From Acidobacteriota bacterium (GTDB lineage Bacteria > Acidobacteriota > Terriglobia > Acidiferrales > UBA7541), in assembly GCA_003225295.1 (NCBI GenBank), contig QHYZ01000054.1, positions 1 to 64,000 of the forward strand: a stretch of 64,000 nucleotides of DNA. The letters run 5' to 3'. Under the pieces are notes generated by a model, which had not been told where the DNA came from, did no database searches, and saw nothing but the letters and a program-made list of their open reading frames with translations. Shown here one piece after another: positions 42,531 to 51,528 of the stretch. The first letter of the stretch is position 1. Each line of letters begins with the position of its first letter. The position numbers and the translations under genes are program-made.

Positions 42531-43592
42531 ATGAACCCACAGCGACGAACGGCAAGATCGCGCCAGAGGACCTCCGTCCGCAGTATCGAGGAACTCGATG
42601 AACTTCTGAGCGAGCCTACGGAGGCTGCCACTGACACCCTGGGTGCCCTGGATGGCGACATTGTCATCTTGGGCGTGGGCGGGAAAATGGGGCCGACCCT
42701 GGCCCGCATGGCGAAACGGGCATCGGAGATCGCGGGAGTTTCGCGGCGGGTGATCGGCGTCTCCCGATTCTCCTCCCCCAGGTTGGAATCGCAGTTGCAA
42801 GCACAAGGCGTAGAGACGGTGCGCGGTGACTTGCTGGACCCGAAATCGCTCTCCGCGCTCCCGGATGCCGCCAACATTGTCTTTATGGCCGGCATGAAGT
42901 TCGGGACGACCGGGCAAGAATCGCAGACCTGGGCCATGAACAGTTTCTTGCCCGGCCTGGTGAGCGAAAGATATCGCCACAGCAGAATTGCGGCGTTCTC
43001 CACCGGTAATGTTTACGGGCTCTCGCCAGTTTCTCTTGGCGGGTCCGGGGAACAGGACGCGCTGAATCCCGCCGGTGAATATGCCATGAGTTGTCTCGGC
43101 CGCGAGCGCATCTTCGAACACTTCAGCCGAAGGAACGAAACCAGGATGTCGATACTCCGGCTGAATTACGCCACCGAACTCCGCTACGGCGTGCTCGTGG
43201 ACATTGCGCAGCGCGTGTACGCCGGACAGCCAGTCCCGCTTTCCATGGGCTATTTGAACGCCATCTGGCAGGGAGACGCCTGTGGCATGAGCCTGCAAGC
43301 TCTTGGCAGCGCGTCGGTGCCTCCGTTCGTGATCAACCTTGCCGGACCAGAGTTGTTAAGTGTGCGTCGCGTTGCCGAGCAATTTGGTGAATGCTGGCAT
43401 AAGCCGGTTCGCTTTGAAGGACAGGAATCGGCCGACGCTCTCTTGAGCAATGCGAAAAAATCGTACGAGCTCTTCGGCCGTCCCCGCGTCGACGCCGAGC
43501 AGATGATCACCTGGATCGCGGACTGGGTTAGCCGTGGCGGTGCCACGTTGGCGAGACCCACACATTTTGAGGAACGTGCCGGACGCTTTTAG
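42531..43592 (+). CDS. NAD-dependent epimerase/dehydratase
   Basis: A 353-residue extended-SDR protein. The Rossmann motif IVILGVGGKMGPTLARMAKR follows about 45 residues of polar N-terminus. The catalytic Tyr is probably in GEYAMSCLGRERIFEHFS, where the usual YxxxK Lys is Cys, so classical epimerase chemistry is uncertain. The start is ATG 42531 or ATG 42525 two codons upstream. A DHDPS-family gene begins 37 bp after the stop, suggesting a sugar-acid catabolic pair. Confidence 0.8.
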   Translation: MNPQRRTARSRQRTSVRSIEELDELLSEPTEAATDTLGALDGDIVILGVGGKMGPTLARMAKRASEIAGVSRRVIGVSRFSSPRLESQLQAQGVETVRGDLLDPKSLSALPDAANIVFMAGMKFGTTGQESQTWAMNSFLPGLVSERYRHSRIAAFSTGNVYGLSPVSLGGSGEQDALNPAGEYAMSCLGRERIFEHFSRRNETRMSILRLNYATELRYGVLVDIAQRVYAGQPVPLSMGYLNAIWQGDACGMSLQALGSASVPPFVINLAGPELLSVRRVAEQFGECWHKPVRFEGQESADALLSNAKKSYELFGRPRVDAEQMITWIADWVSRGGATLARPTHFEERAGRF

Positions 43593-43628
43593 GACGAGCG
43601 GCCAGTAGGAGAGGCCAGAGCGTTAGTG

Positions 43629-44696
43629 ATGGCAAAAGAACTGGATCCAAGGATTCGGCAAGTCTTGGCGCGAGGTACGGTGATTCCCGCGCATCCTTTG
43701 GCACTCACCGCAGACCGGCGGCTCGACGAGCGGCACCAAAGAGCTCTCACGCGTTACTACGTCGCCGCTGGCGCAGGCGGCCTGGCGGTGGGGGTTCACA
43801 CCACGCAGTTTGCCATCAGAGACTCGCGCATCGGGCTCTTCGCGCCGGTCTTACAATTGGCGCGGGAAGAAATGGACCGCGCCGATCGCGGCCGCGCAGA
43901 GCCGTTAATCCGCATCGGAGGCATCTGCGGACAAACAGCGCAAGCCGTCGCGGAAGCGGAGTTGCTCACGAACTTTGGGTACAGTGCCGGCCTGTTGAGC
44001 TTGGCGGCCATGAAAGATGCGGAGGATTCGGCGCTCCTAGCCCACTGCCGAAAAATAGCGGAAGTCATACCGCTGATCGGTTTTTACCTGCAGCCCGTCG
44101 TGGGCGGCCGGGTACTCTCTTATAGATTCTGGCGCGAGTTCGCCGAGATTGAAAATGTTGTGGCCATTAAGATTGCGCCTTTCAACCGCTACCAAACCCA
44201 GGATGTCATCCGCGCCGTGGCCGAATCCGGGCGAGACATCGTGCTATACACCGGAAATGATGACCATATCGCTCTGGATCTCGTCAGCCCCTATGTTTTC
44301 CAGGTCCACGGACGCGCGCAGGAATACCGCATTGTAGGAGGCCTTTTGGGCCACTGGGCGGTATGGACTCGCCGCGCCGTCGGTCTCTTAGAGGAATGCC
44401 ATGCCGTCGTGTCCGGAACAGGAAGCGTTCCCAAGAACCTGCTCCAAAGGAGCGTCGAAATTACCGATGCCAATGCGGCCTTTTTCGACGTGTCGCACCA
44501 CTTCGCCGGCTGCATCGCCGGCCTGCATGAGGTCCTGCGGCGACAAGGCCTGCTTGAAGGAATCTGGTGCTTGAATCCCCAGGAAACCCTAAGCCCCGGC
44601 CAGCAAGAAGAGATCGATCGTGTCTACGCCGCGTATCCCCATCTAAACGACGATGCTTTCGTCCTCGAAGGCCGTGACCACTGGCTGAAGCCCTGA
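43629..44696 (+). CDS. Dihydrodipicolinate synthase-family aldolase
   Basis: A 355-residue TIM-barrel protein of the DapA/NAL superfamily. The Schiff-base Lys is probably in NVVAIKIAPFNRYQT, and GLAVGVHTTQF takes the place of the substrate-loop region. It is longer than DapA (about 290) and lacks the classic GTTGE motif, so it is unlikely to be the lysine-pathway enzyme; a 2-keto-3-deoxy-sugar-type lyase or dehydratase is more likely. ATG 43629 follows an in-frame GTG at 43626. It is co-oriented with the epimerase. Confidence 0.8.
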   Translation: MAKELDPRIRQVLARGTVIPAHPLALTADRRLDERHQRALTRYYVAAGAGGLAVGVHTTQFAIRDSRIGLFAPVLQLAREEMDRADRGRAEPLIRIGGICGQTAQAVAEAELLTNFGYSAGLLSLAAMKDAEDSALLAHCRKIAEVIPLIGFYLQPVVGGRVLSYRFWREFAEIENVVAIKIAPFNRYQTQDVIRAVAESGRDIVLYTGNDDHIALDLVSPYVFQVHGRAQEYRIVGGLLGHWAVWTRRAVGLLEECHAVVSGTGSVPKNLLQRSVEITDANAAFFDVSHHFAGCIAGLHEVLRRQGLLEGIWCLNPQETLSPGQQEEIDRVYAAYPHLNDDAFVLEGRDHWLKP

Positions 44697-44970
44697 TTGC
44701 GCTTTCCGCCAACTCGGCCGCACGTGCTGACCACGGCAACGGCCAACCGGCAGTCGACGACTCGAAATCTTCTGTCCTGGGATAACGATCGCGAATAGCC
44801 GCAATCGAGCTTACCGCCGGCCACATGGGGTTCCAAGATAACTCCCAGCGTGGGGCGGCTTCCCATATTCCCCATCCTCCACTTTGCGTTTCTGTCCGGT
44901 TTCGCGCTGCCCATGTTCGCTCGCGCGGACACGAGTCACTCATCACCTCCCCTGCTACACTGATCCTCCC

Positions 44971-45786
44971 ATGGCTCGTCAACGCCTCGGCCAACACTTC
45001 CTCGCCGATCTCCACTGGCGCGAAGAGATCGCTCGCGCCATCCGCGTTTCGCGTCATTCTACCGTTCCGCTCCCGCGCGACGATCAACATTGCTGGATCG
45101 AAATCGGTTCTGGTCATGGTGAGATGACCCAACACCTCCTCGCCGCTGGCGCTCCCGTTCACGCCATCGAAATCGACCCCATGTTCATCGCGGGCCTTCG
45201 CCACCTGGCGCAAGAATTCTCTAATCTCACGGTCATCCCCGGCGACATTCTCGAAGCCGACCTCGCGGCCATCGCTTCCGGCGGCCGCATCCGCCTCTAC
45301 GGCAATCTTCCTTACTACATCACCTCGCCGATCCTTCATCACCTCTTCACGTTTGCCGATTTCATCGACGAAATACACGTCGTCATTCAGACCGAAGTCG
45401 CTCTACGCCTCGCTGCGCGACCGGGTACACGTGATTACGGCTACCTTTCCGTCGTCACCCAGTTCTACGCGCGTCCCGAATTTGTCTTCGAAATTCCTCG
45501 GGAAGCATTCGCGCCGCCACCGGAAGTCACCTCGGCCCTCGTCACCCTCCGCCTGCCCGGCGAACGCGCAAAGCTGTCCCTCAGCGACGTATCTGGTTTC
45601 CTGAATTTTGTGAAATTGTGTTTCTCGAAGAAACGCAAGACGCTGGTCAATAATCTGCGGTCTCTTGCCAAACCCGATCGTGTCCGCGAAGCGCTCGCCA
45701 CGCTAAACCTGCGTCCCGACTCTCGCGCCGAACAGCTCCCCGTCGCCCAACTCGCCGCGATTCATTCTCTGCTGGCTGGTTCGTGA
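44971..45786 (+). CDS. rsmA: 16S rRNA dimethyladenosine transferase
   Basis: A 271-residue methyltransferase (RsmA/KsgA) that dimethylates two adjacent adenosines near the 3' end of 16S rRNA. It begins ARQRLGQHFLADLHWREEI, has the SAM motif WIEIGSGHGEMTQHL, and the catalytic block LYGNLPYYITSPILHHLF. I chose ATG 44971; a longer frame to 44884 adds an unrelated Cys-rich stretch. The 275 bp upstream hold no gene. It converges with the glycerophosphodiesterase gene. Confidence 0.96.
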   Translation: MARQRLGQHFLADLHWREEIARAIRVSRHSTVPLPRDDQHCWIEIGSGHGEMTQHLLAAGAPVHAIEIDPMFIAGLRHLAQEFSNLTVIPGDILEADLAAIASGGRIRLYGNLPYYITSPILHHLFTFADFIDEIHVVIQTEVALRLAARPGTRDYGYLSVVTQFYARPEFVFEIPREAFAPPPEVTSALVTLRLPGERAKLSLSDVSGFLNFVKLCFSKKRKTLVNNLRSLAKPDRVREALATLNLRPDSRAEQLPVAQLAAIHSLLAGS

Positions 45787-45845
45787 TGGACCTTCGATGG
45801 TCCTTCATCTCTTGGATGGAACTTCGCGACTTGGGTGTCTCGCTA

Positions 45846-46577
45846 TCAGGGGATGCTCTCGGCTTCTTTTCTCACCGCCGCCACCAAGCGGTCCGGATAA
45901 TCGCTCATGATTCCGTCTACTCCCGCTGCGGCGAGCAGCCGCATGTGCGCGGGATGATTCACCGTCCAGCACACCACCTGCAGATCTTTCCTGCGGGCTT
46001 CGGCAATCAGCGCCGGCGTCACCAGATCTCCCCGCACGGCCAGCTGCCGCGCGCCGATGGCGACGGCCTTCTCCAGTGGATTTTCGATCTGTCCGTCGTA
46101 CAGCAGCCCGGTCATCAGCGTCGGCTCGATTTTCCGCAAACTCAGTACGATCGCGGCGTCAAAAGAAATCACCACCGCCCGCGGTATCTCTCCCGATTCG
46201 CGCAGCGCGCCAATCAACGCGTGTTCCCCGCCCCAGGATCCGCCCGGCTTGATCTCCAAATAAAACACCACATCATGTTTCTTGGAAAACGCTAGGATTT
46301 CGTCCAGTGTGGGGATGCGTTCTCCGGCGAACTCACTCCCGAACCACGACCCGGCATCCAGCCGCCGCAGCTCCGTGAGCGTCATATCATGCACTGTCCC
46401 CTGCCCGTTGGTCGTTCGATTCACCGTCGCATCGTGAATGGCAACCAAACGCGCATCGCGTGAAAGCTGCAAATCCGTCTCGATGAAATTGGCTCCCAGG
46501 GCAACAGCTTTCTTGAACGCCGCCATGGTATTTTCCGGCGCGTTCCCCGATGCTCCGCGATGCGCAATGACCAGCAT
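45846..46577 (-). CDS. ugpQ: Glycerophosphodiester phosphodiesterase
   Basis: A 243-residue cytoplasmic-type GDPD, hydrolysing glycerophosphodiesters to glycerol-3-phosphate and an alcohol. Motifs: LVIAHRGASGNAPENTMAAF with the catalytic His, NFIETDLQLSRDARLVAIHD with metal ligands Glu and Asp and the second His, and FYLEIKPGG. The C-terminal block is VCWTVNHPAHMRLLAAAGVD. I chose ATG 46577, with GGAG nine bases upstream; a GTG five codons earlier is possible. No signal peptide is seen, which favours UgpQ over the periplasmic GlpQ. Confidence 0.92.
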   Translation of the reverse strand: MLVIAHRGASGNAPENTMAAFKKAVALGANFIETDLQLSRDARLVAIHDATVNRTTNGQGTVHDMTLTELRRLDAGSWFGSEFAGERIPTLDEILAFSKKHDVVFYLEIKPGGSWGGEHALIGALRESGEIPRAVVISFDAAIVLSLRKIEPTLMTGLLYDGQIENPLEKAVAIGARQLAVRGDLVTPALIAEARRKDLQVVCWTVNHPAHMRLLAAAGVDGIMSDYPDRLVAAVRKEAESIP

Positions 46578-46784
46578 CAAGCTATTCTCCACGCCTCAAA
46601 CCACGTCCGCTCAACACTGTTACTCTCACAAAGTCTCCCTTTCCGAAAACAATCCCACACTCCTTGCGGCCAATGTAGAGAGTATGCTAGCACCTGACCC
46701 TGGCACCGAACCGTGCACCCATTTGGCTTGCATCTTGAATCTAACTGGTGCAAGAACCATAGAACTTCTGTCCGGGAGGCCATC

Positions 46785-47351
46785 ATGAGAAAGAAACTCT
46801 GTGCCCTGCTTGTAGCCGCGCTGCTTGCCACGCCGATGGTAGCGTTGCCCTATTCCGCCGCCGCTCGGCCGCAGAATGAAAAAAAACAACGCAGCGAATC
46901 AAAGTATCGGGAAAAACTACACAAGGAAGTCCGTCACCAGCTGGTCATGCTGCCGTGGTATTCCGTGTTCGACAATCTCGCGTATCAGGTGGACGGCGAC
47001 AAGGTCACTCTATCCGGCCAGGTGACCCGGCCGGTCTTGAAATCCGACGCCGAGGCTGCGGTGAAGAGCATCGAGGGAGTCGCCTCGGTCGTGAACAACA
47101 TTGAGGTCCTTCCACTCTCGCCAATGGATGACCAGCTCCGTCGTGCCTTGTACCGCGCCATTTATGGGGACGCCGGGCTCTCGCGTTACTCCATTCAGGC
47201 CGTGCCTTCCATTCATATCATCGTGAAGAATGGCAACGTTACGCTGGAAGGGGTTGTCGACAACGAGGCTGACAAGAATCTCGCCGGCCTGCGAGCTAAT
47301 CAAGTTCCCAACGTTTTCTGTGTCAGGAACAATTTGGTCGTCGCGGGCTAG
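46785..47351 (+). CDS. Secreted protein with two BON domains
   Basis: A 188-residue protein. It has a signal peptide (RKKLCALLVAALLATPMVAL, cut near SAAARP), then a Lys/Glu-rich linker and two BON domains: about residues 60-110 (VDGDKVTLSGQVTRPVLKSD) and 120-185 (VKNGNVTLEGVVDNEADKN). BON domains bind membranes or lipids, as in OsmY, often in envelope stress. The start ATG 46785 follows GGGAGG. It converges on the iclR-type gene with a 34-bp gap. Confidence 0.88.
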   Translation: MRKKLCALLVAALLATPMVALPYSAAARPQNEKKQRSESKYREKLHKEVRHQLVMLPWYSVFDNLAYQVDGDKVTLSGQVTRPVLKSDAEAAVKSIEGVASVVNNIEVLPLSPMDDQLRRALYRAIYGDAGLSRYSIQAVPSIHIIVKNGNVTLEGVVDNEADKNLAGLRANQVPNVFCVRNNLVVAG

Positions 47352-47385
47352 GCCAAGGTATACTTCGCGCGCACCGGGCCACTCG

Positions 47386-48186
47386 CTAGGCGGCTCCTGG
47401 TACTCCGGCTTTGTATAGTTGCCGCGATATCCGCCGCGCTGTTTCCTTCAATGCCTCGATGATCCGCGGCATATTGGTCTGATCCGTTTGCGTCAGCGTC
47501 CCACTGGCGCCAAGCGCTGCCGTTACATTTCCCAGGGTGTCGAAGATGGGCACTCCCAGGCACCGCGCACCCAAACTGTTTTCCTCGTCATCCACCGCGT
47601 AACCCGACTGCTTCACGTGCTCCAGGTCGGCGAGCAGTTTTGGCAGGCTGGTGAGGGTCTCCGGCGTTCTCTTCTTCAGACCGTGCTGCTTGGCGATGGC
47701 CTCCACGTCATGCTTCGGCAGCCAGGCCAGCAAGCATTTCCCGACGCTCGTGGAATGCAGAAACATCCGCCTCCCCACCCACGTGTTCACCTTGAAAAAT
47801 CCGGGCGCCTCTACCTTCTCGATATAAACCGCTTCGCTCTGGTCCAAGACCGCCAGGTGCACGGTCAGGTGAATTCGCTCCACCAGCGACCTCATAAACG
47901 GCAGCGCCACATCTGCGATGTCCAGGTTGGCTTGGGCATCTCCACCGAGACTCAATATTTTCAAGCCCAGCCGATACCTCCCGGTTTCCGCTTCACGCCG
48001 CAAGTAGCTGCGTTTTTCTAGAGTCCTCAGGATGTAACTCGCGGAGCTCTTCGGTATCCCGAGCTTGCGGCTGATCTCCGCGTTGGTCAGCCCCTCGCGC
48101 CTTTGCGCGGCTGCTTCCAGAATACTCAGTGCCCGCTCCACCGCTGTGGCCGGACTGGTCTCCGTGGCCGCCATGGCCGCCCCCAT
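47386..48186 (-). CDS. IclR-family transcriptional regulator
   Basis: A 266-residue regulator. Residues 15-75 form the winged helix (ALSILEAAAQRREGLTNAEI then SRKLGIPKSSASYILRTLEK). Residues 85-255 form the effector domain, with LTVHLAVLDQSEAVYIEKVE and FLHSTSVGKCLLAWLP typical of IclR. It is divergent from malate synthase across 160 bp that contain an 18-bp palindrome, mirroring the classic IclR control of the glyoxylate bypass. An in-frame ATG four codons in is an alternative start. Confidence 0.92.
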   Translation of the reverse strand: MGAAMAATETSPATAVERALSILEAAAQRREGLTNAEISRKLGIPKSSASYILRTLEKRSYLRREAETGRYRLGLKILSLGGDAQANLDIADVALPFMRSLVERIHLTVHLAVLDQSEAVYIEKVEAPGFFKVNTWVGRRMFLHSTSVGKCLLAWLPKHDVEAIAKQHGLKKRTPETLTSLPKLLADLEHVKQSGYAVDDEENSLGARCLGVPIFDTLGNVTAALGASGTLTQTDQTNMPRIIEALKETARRISRQLYKAGVPGAA

Positions 48187-48218
48187 AAAAAATAGTTATC
48201 GCCCAAGTATAGAATAAT

Positions 48219-48236
48219 TGTTCAGCATACTGAACA
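48219..48236. promoter_or_regulatory. Palindromic operator candidate between iclR and malate synthase
   Basis: TGTTCAG-CATA-CTGAACA is an 18-bp inverted repeat 32 bp upstream of the regulator start and about 110 bp upstream of the malate synthase start. IclR dimers bind palindromes of this size in the divergent spacer, so it is the best candidate for autoregulation and control of aceB. An AT-rich stretch just before it (AAGTATAGAATAA) may hold a -10 element. Confidence 0.55.
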
Positions 48237-48346
48237 CCATCTTGTGGCTGCGGCGATGCTCCTGTAGAAGGAAGGGGGATGGTGCCCTGCTAGTTCGGCA
48301 ACCCGCTTCCGTTCGAATTTCGTACTGGAAAGGACTGACCTACAGC

Positions 48347-49960
48347 ATGGCTACTACCGCTAGCAGCAAGCCAAATCCGGGGCTCGCTCCCTGGCCCTTT
48401 TCAAATCGCGTCGTGGCGGTCAATTCCGCTCCACCGGAGTTCGACGCTGCTCGCGATCTCCCTGCGGGCTTTGTCGAATTTCTTGCGCCGCTACACGCCG
48501 CGCTCACACTGCGGCAGCGCGCGTTGATCGCCCGCCGCGATTACGCCCTGGGCGAGGCCCACGGCGGCAAGGTTCCCGATTTCCTGCCGCCCGCCGTGGC
48601 GACAACAAATTCGTGGCGCATTGAGCTTCCCGCCTGGTGCGCGGATCAGCGGAACCAGATGACCGGGCCCGCCGATGACGCCGATCTTGTCGTGAAAATG
48701 CTGAATTCCGGCGCTCCCGGGGTGATGCTCGATCTGGAGGACTCCATCGCCAACGCCTGGGAGCACCATTCGCAAGGCATCAAGAATATTCTCGAAGCGC
48801 TCGCCGGCGGTCTCACCTACTTCGACCGCAAGCGCAACAAAGCCGTGGGCATCCATCCTAGCGCCACGGTAATTTTCACGCGGCCCCGTGGCTTGCACTT
48901 ACACCAGGCTGGCATTCTGCCCGGGGAATTGCTTCCGGCTTCGCTCTTCGACGTCGCCATGGTCGCGTATCAGGTGGACTTCAGCGCGCTGAAGCATCCT
49001 CTTTGTATTTACATTCCCAAGTCCGAATCCGCCGACGAGGCTCTCTGGTGGCGCGATCTTTTCCAGATCATTGCCCGCCTCAAGGGCCTGCCAACGAACG
49101 CCATCAAGTGCATGGCGCTGGTCGAATCGCATCCGCTCGCTTTCCAGATGGAAGAATTTGCTTGGAATCTTCGTGACCACATCGTGGGACTCAATCTCGG
49201 CCGCTGGGACTATATGGCCAGCTTGATCCATTTCAATCTCGAAAATCCCGAGTGGGTACTTCCCGATCGCAACACCATTCCGCATAATGTTGCGTTCTTC
49301 CAGAATTTGCGCAATCTGCTGCCGGAGATTTGCCACAAACACGGGATGCTCGCGATCGGTGGCATGACCGCACTCTTCCCCAGCCGCGAAGACCCGGAGC
49401 TGAACGCTCGCGCGTTGAAGGCCCTCGCGGAAGACAAGAAGAACGAAGCCAACTCGCTGATGGACGGCGCCTGGACCGGGCATCCCGATCAAAACGAAAT
49501 TGCGGTGAGCCAGTTCCCTGCCCCCAACCAGCTTCAGGCGCGGCCGGCGAACGCCGGCACACATCCCGATCTTCGCCCGATTCCCACGGGGGTTGGCAAA
49601 CGCACGCTAGCCGGAACGCGCGCCGCAGTTCGGACCGTCATTCGCTACCGCCACGGCGTGCTCAACGGCAAGGGTGCGAGTCTCCTTGATGGCTACATGG
49701 AAGATCTCGCCACCGACCGCATCTACCGGTTGATGATCGCCCAGCGCATGAAGCATTCCGACAAAGTGGAAGTCCTCGATGAGGGAGGCGCGCCGGTTCG
49801 TCACACGCCGGAACTCATCCGCGATCTTTTTGACCAAGAACTCGGACGGCTGTTGCGAGAGAACGCGAAAAGCAATGACCCCGAGCTGGCGACCACCCTC
49901 CGCGAAGCCCGCGGCATCAGCGAAGAAATGATCCGCCGCGCGGAGTTCAATCCTGCGTGA
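48347..49960 (+). CDS. aceB: Malate synthase (AceB type)
   Basis: A 537-residue enzyme condensing glyoxylate and acetyl-CoA to malate in the glyoxylate bypass. Family marks: SGAPGVMLDLEDSIANAWEH, GLHLHQAGIL, LCIYIPKSESADEALWWRDL, the active-site GLNLGRWDYMASLI, and the C-terminal catalytic Asp region LLDGYMEDLATDRIYR. Length matches E. coli AceB (533). I chose ATG 48347; the longer frame to 48218 covers the promoter and operator. No isocitrate lyase is next to it. Control by the divergent IclR gene is inferred. Confidence 0.9.
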   Translation: MATTASSKPNPGLAPWPFSNRVVAVNSAPPEFDAARDLPAGFVEFLAPLHAALTLRQRALIARRDYALGEAHGGKVPDFLPPAVATTNSWRIELPAWCADQRNQMTGPADDADLVVKMLNSGAPGVMLDLEDSIANAWEHHSQGIKNILEALAGGLTYFDRKRNKAVGIHPSATVIFTRPRGLHLHQAGILPGELLPASLFDVAMVAYQVDFSALKHPLCIYIPKSESADEALWWRDLFQIIARLKGLPTNAIKCMALVESHPLAFQMEEFAWNLRDHIVGLNLGRWDYMASLIHFNLENPEWVLPDRNTIPHNVAFFQNLRNLLPEICHKHGMLAIGGMTALFPSREDPELNARALKALAEDKKNEANSLMDGAWTGHPDQNEIAVSQFPAPNQLQARPANAGTHPDLRPIPTGVGKRTLAGTRAAVRTVIRYRHGVLNGKGASLLDGYMEDLATDRIYRLMIAQRMKHSDKVEVLDEGGAPVRHTPELIRDLFDQELGRLLRENAKSNDPELATTLREARGISEEMIRRAEFNPA

Positions 49961-49976
49961 GGAACGGTTTAGAGTG

Positions 49977-50015
49977 GCACAGCTCAGGCTGTGCTCGGAG
50001 GAAAGAGTCTTTCCT
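49977..50015. repeat. Tandem hairpins (REP-like) after malate synthase
   Basis: Two adjacent perfect stems lie 17 bp past the malate synthase stop: GCACAGC-TCAG-GCTGTGC (49977-49994) and AGGAAAG-AGT-CTTTCCT (49999-50015). No T tract follows, so the pair looks more like a dispersed palindromic (REP/BIME-type) element than an intrinsic terminator, though it could slow or stop transcription. I see no second copy in the window. Confidence 0.55.
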
Positions 50016-50098
50016 GCCCCCAGTTGTTTTTGTCGCCTTGACCACCAACACAATCCAACCCGCTAGGTCCCTCGCGCGCGAACCACAACCAAGAACAG

Positions 50099-50124
50099 TG
50101 TTCGGACATATTGTTCGGACATAT
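50099..50124. repeat. Exact tandem duplication of a 13-mer before the VOC-PP2C gene
   Basis: TGTTCGGACATAT occurs twice head to tail, ending one base before the proposed ATG at 50126. The duplication covers the place where a ribosome binding site would sit, and none is present. It may be a regulator's direct-repeat site, a leaderless promoter (the CATATAAT stretch resembles a -10 box) or a recent slippage event. Confidence 0.6.
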
Positions 50125-50125
50125 A

Positions 50126-51439
50126 ATGACGCCGATGGGCAGCTCTCCCTCATCCTATGGGACGGACGGGGCCGCGTTTCGGGCGAGTCGACCGGACCTA
50201 TACCTTCGCCTGCATTGCGTTAACATTTTCGTGCGCGATCAAGATCGAAGTCTGCGTTTCTACCTCGATCAGCTAGGCTTCCATCTGGCCTTTGATACCA
50301 GGCTTCAATCCGGTGACCGCTGGGTGGCCGTCGCCCCTCCGGATGGGTCCGCGATCCTTTCGCTTGTTGTTCCCAAGCCCAATTCTCGTGAGTACAATCT
50401 CATCGGCCGCTCCACGCAAGTTGTCTTTGTCACAGAAGATGTCGCTGCCAAGTTTCAGGAATGGTCCAAGCGCGGGGTGCGTTTTCAGCTTGCGCCTCGG
50501 CTGAAGCGCATCAAATATGAGCGCCCCGAGCAAGCCCCTGCTTCAACGCCATCATCGATGCTGCTCGGAGAGCAGGAACCCATTTGGGGTGGAGTGTTCG
50601 CACGCTTCAGAGATGTCGACGGGAATTCCTTTTCGCTAGTGAGCTTCGACGAGATGACCCAGGCTGTCGAAGCGCAGCGCCGCGCGACGACCGAGAAGCT
50701 GGAATCGGAGCGCCGCGCCGCCCAGGAACTGGAAATTGCCAAGCAGGTGCAGGCCAGGCTCTTCCCGCAAACACTGCCGCCGCTGAAAACGCTGGAATAT
50801 GCGGGTACTTGCATCCAGGCGCACAAGGTTGGCGGTGACTATTACGACTACCTTGATCTAGGGCAAGGGCGGCTCGGTCTGGTGATCGGCGACATCTCGG
50901 GAAAAGGAATCGCCGCCGCTCTCTTGATGGCCAATCTGCAGGCGAATCTCCGCAGCCAGTGCGCCATCGCGTTGGATCAGCCGCAACGGCTGTTGCGCTC
51001 GGTAAACCGGCTATTTTGTGAGAATACGCCTGACGGCGCCTTTGCCACACTCTTCTTTGCCGAATACGACGACAACGTGGGCCGCTTGCGCTACGCGAAT
51101 TGCGGGCATCTCTCCGCCCTGCTCCTCCGGGGCGATAACACCCTGGAACGGTTGGATTCTACGGCCACGGTCTTGGGAATCTTCAAAGAGTGGGATTGCT
51201 CGATCGGGGAGTGCCAGCTTCACCCCGGCGACACGCTCGCACTGTACACCGATGGCATAACCGAGTCGTACAATTGTGCAGAAGAGGAATTCGGGGAAAG
51301 CCGCCTGATCGAAGCATTGAGGCGACACCGAGAACTGCCTTCACCGGCCCTGCTTGCCTCGATCGTTGCTGACGTGCAGCGGTTCAGCCCTCACGAGCAG
51401 CACGACGACATCACTCTAATTATCGCAAAATGCGGGTGA
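50126..51439 (+). CDS. Fusion of a VOC (glyoxalase-fold) domain and a PP2C/SpoIIE phosphatase
   Basis: A 437-residue protein. Residues about 28-175 are a VOC domain (LHCVNIFVRDQDRSLRFYLD, ending FRDVDGNSFSLVSFDE). A helical linker rich in Glu, Arg and Ala spans about 178-215 (ending KQVQARLFPQTLPP). Residues 215-437 are a SpoIIE-type PP2C phosphatase with metal-binding GGDYYDY, GDISGKG, LYTDGITE and HDDITL. Such phosphatases usually act on anti-anti-sigma factors; a VOC domain as sensor is unusual. The start could also be TTG 50111. It stands alone, with no STAS or kinase partner adjacent. Confidence 0.88.
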   Translation: MTPMGSSPSSYGTDGAAFRASRPDLYLRLHCVNIFVRDQDRSLRFYLDQLGFHLAFDTRLQSGDRWVAVAPPDGSAILSLVVPKPNSREYNLIGRSTQVVFVTEDVAAKFQEWSKRGVRFQLAPRLKRIKYERPEQAPASTPSSMLLGEQEPIWGGVFARFRDVDGNSFSLVSFDEMTQAVEAQRRATTEKLESERRAAQELEIAKQVQARLFPQTLPPLKTLEYAGTCIQAHKVGGDYYDYLDLGQGRLGLVIGDISGKGIAAALLMANLQANLRSQCAIALDQPQRLLRSVNRLFCENTPDGAFATLFFAEYDDNVGRLRYANCGHLSALLLRGDNTLERLDSTATVLGIFKEWDCSIGECQLHPGDTLALYTDGITESYNCAEEEFGESRLIEALRRHRELPSPALLASIVADVQRFSPHEQHDDITLIIAKCG

Positions 51440-51528
51440 AACCAAGACTTAACCCCGCGTGCGGATTCCAGCGAGTTTGGCAGCACCAATCCGGCCTGGC
51501 CTTAGAAGCAGCACACCCGCGATAGGAA

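Noticed and set aside
42366-43298. N-terminal extension of the GNAT gene to 43298
   Set aside because: The extension is antisense to the epimerase gene and has no GNAT similarity; ATG 42365 fits the domain start.
44461-45378. 305-codon minus-strand frame
   Set aside because: Antisense to the DHDPS-like gene and rsmA; no recognisable domain.
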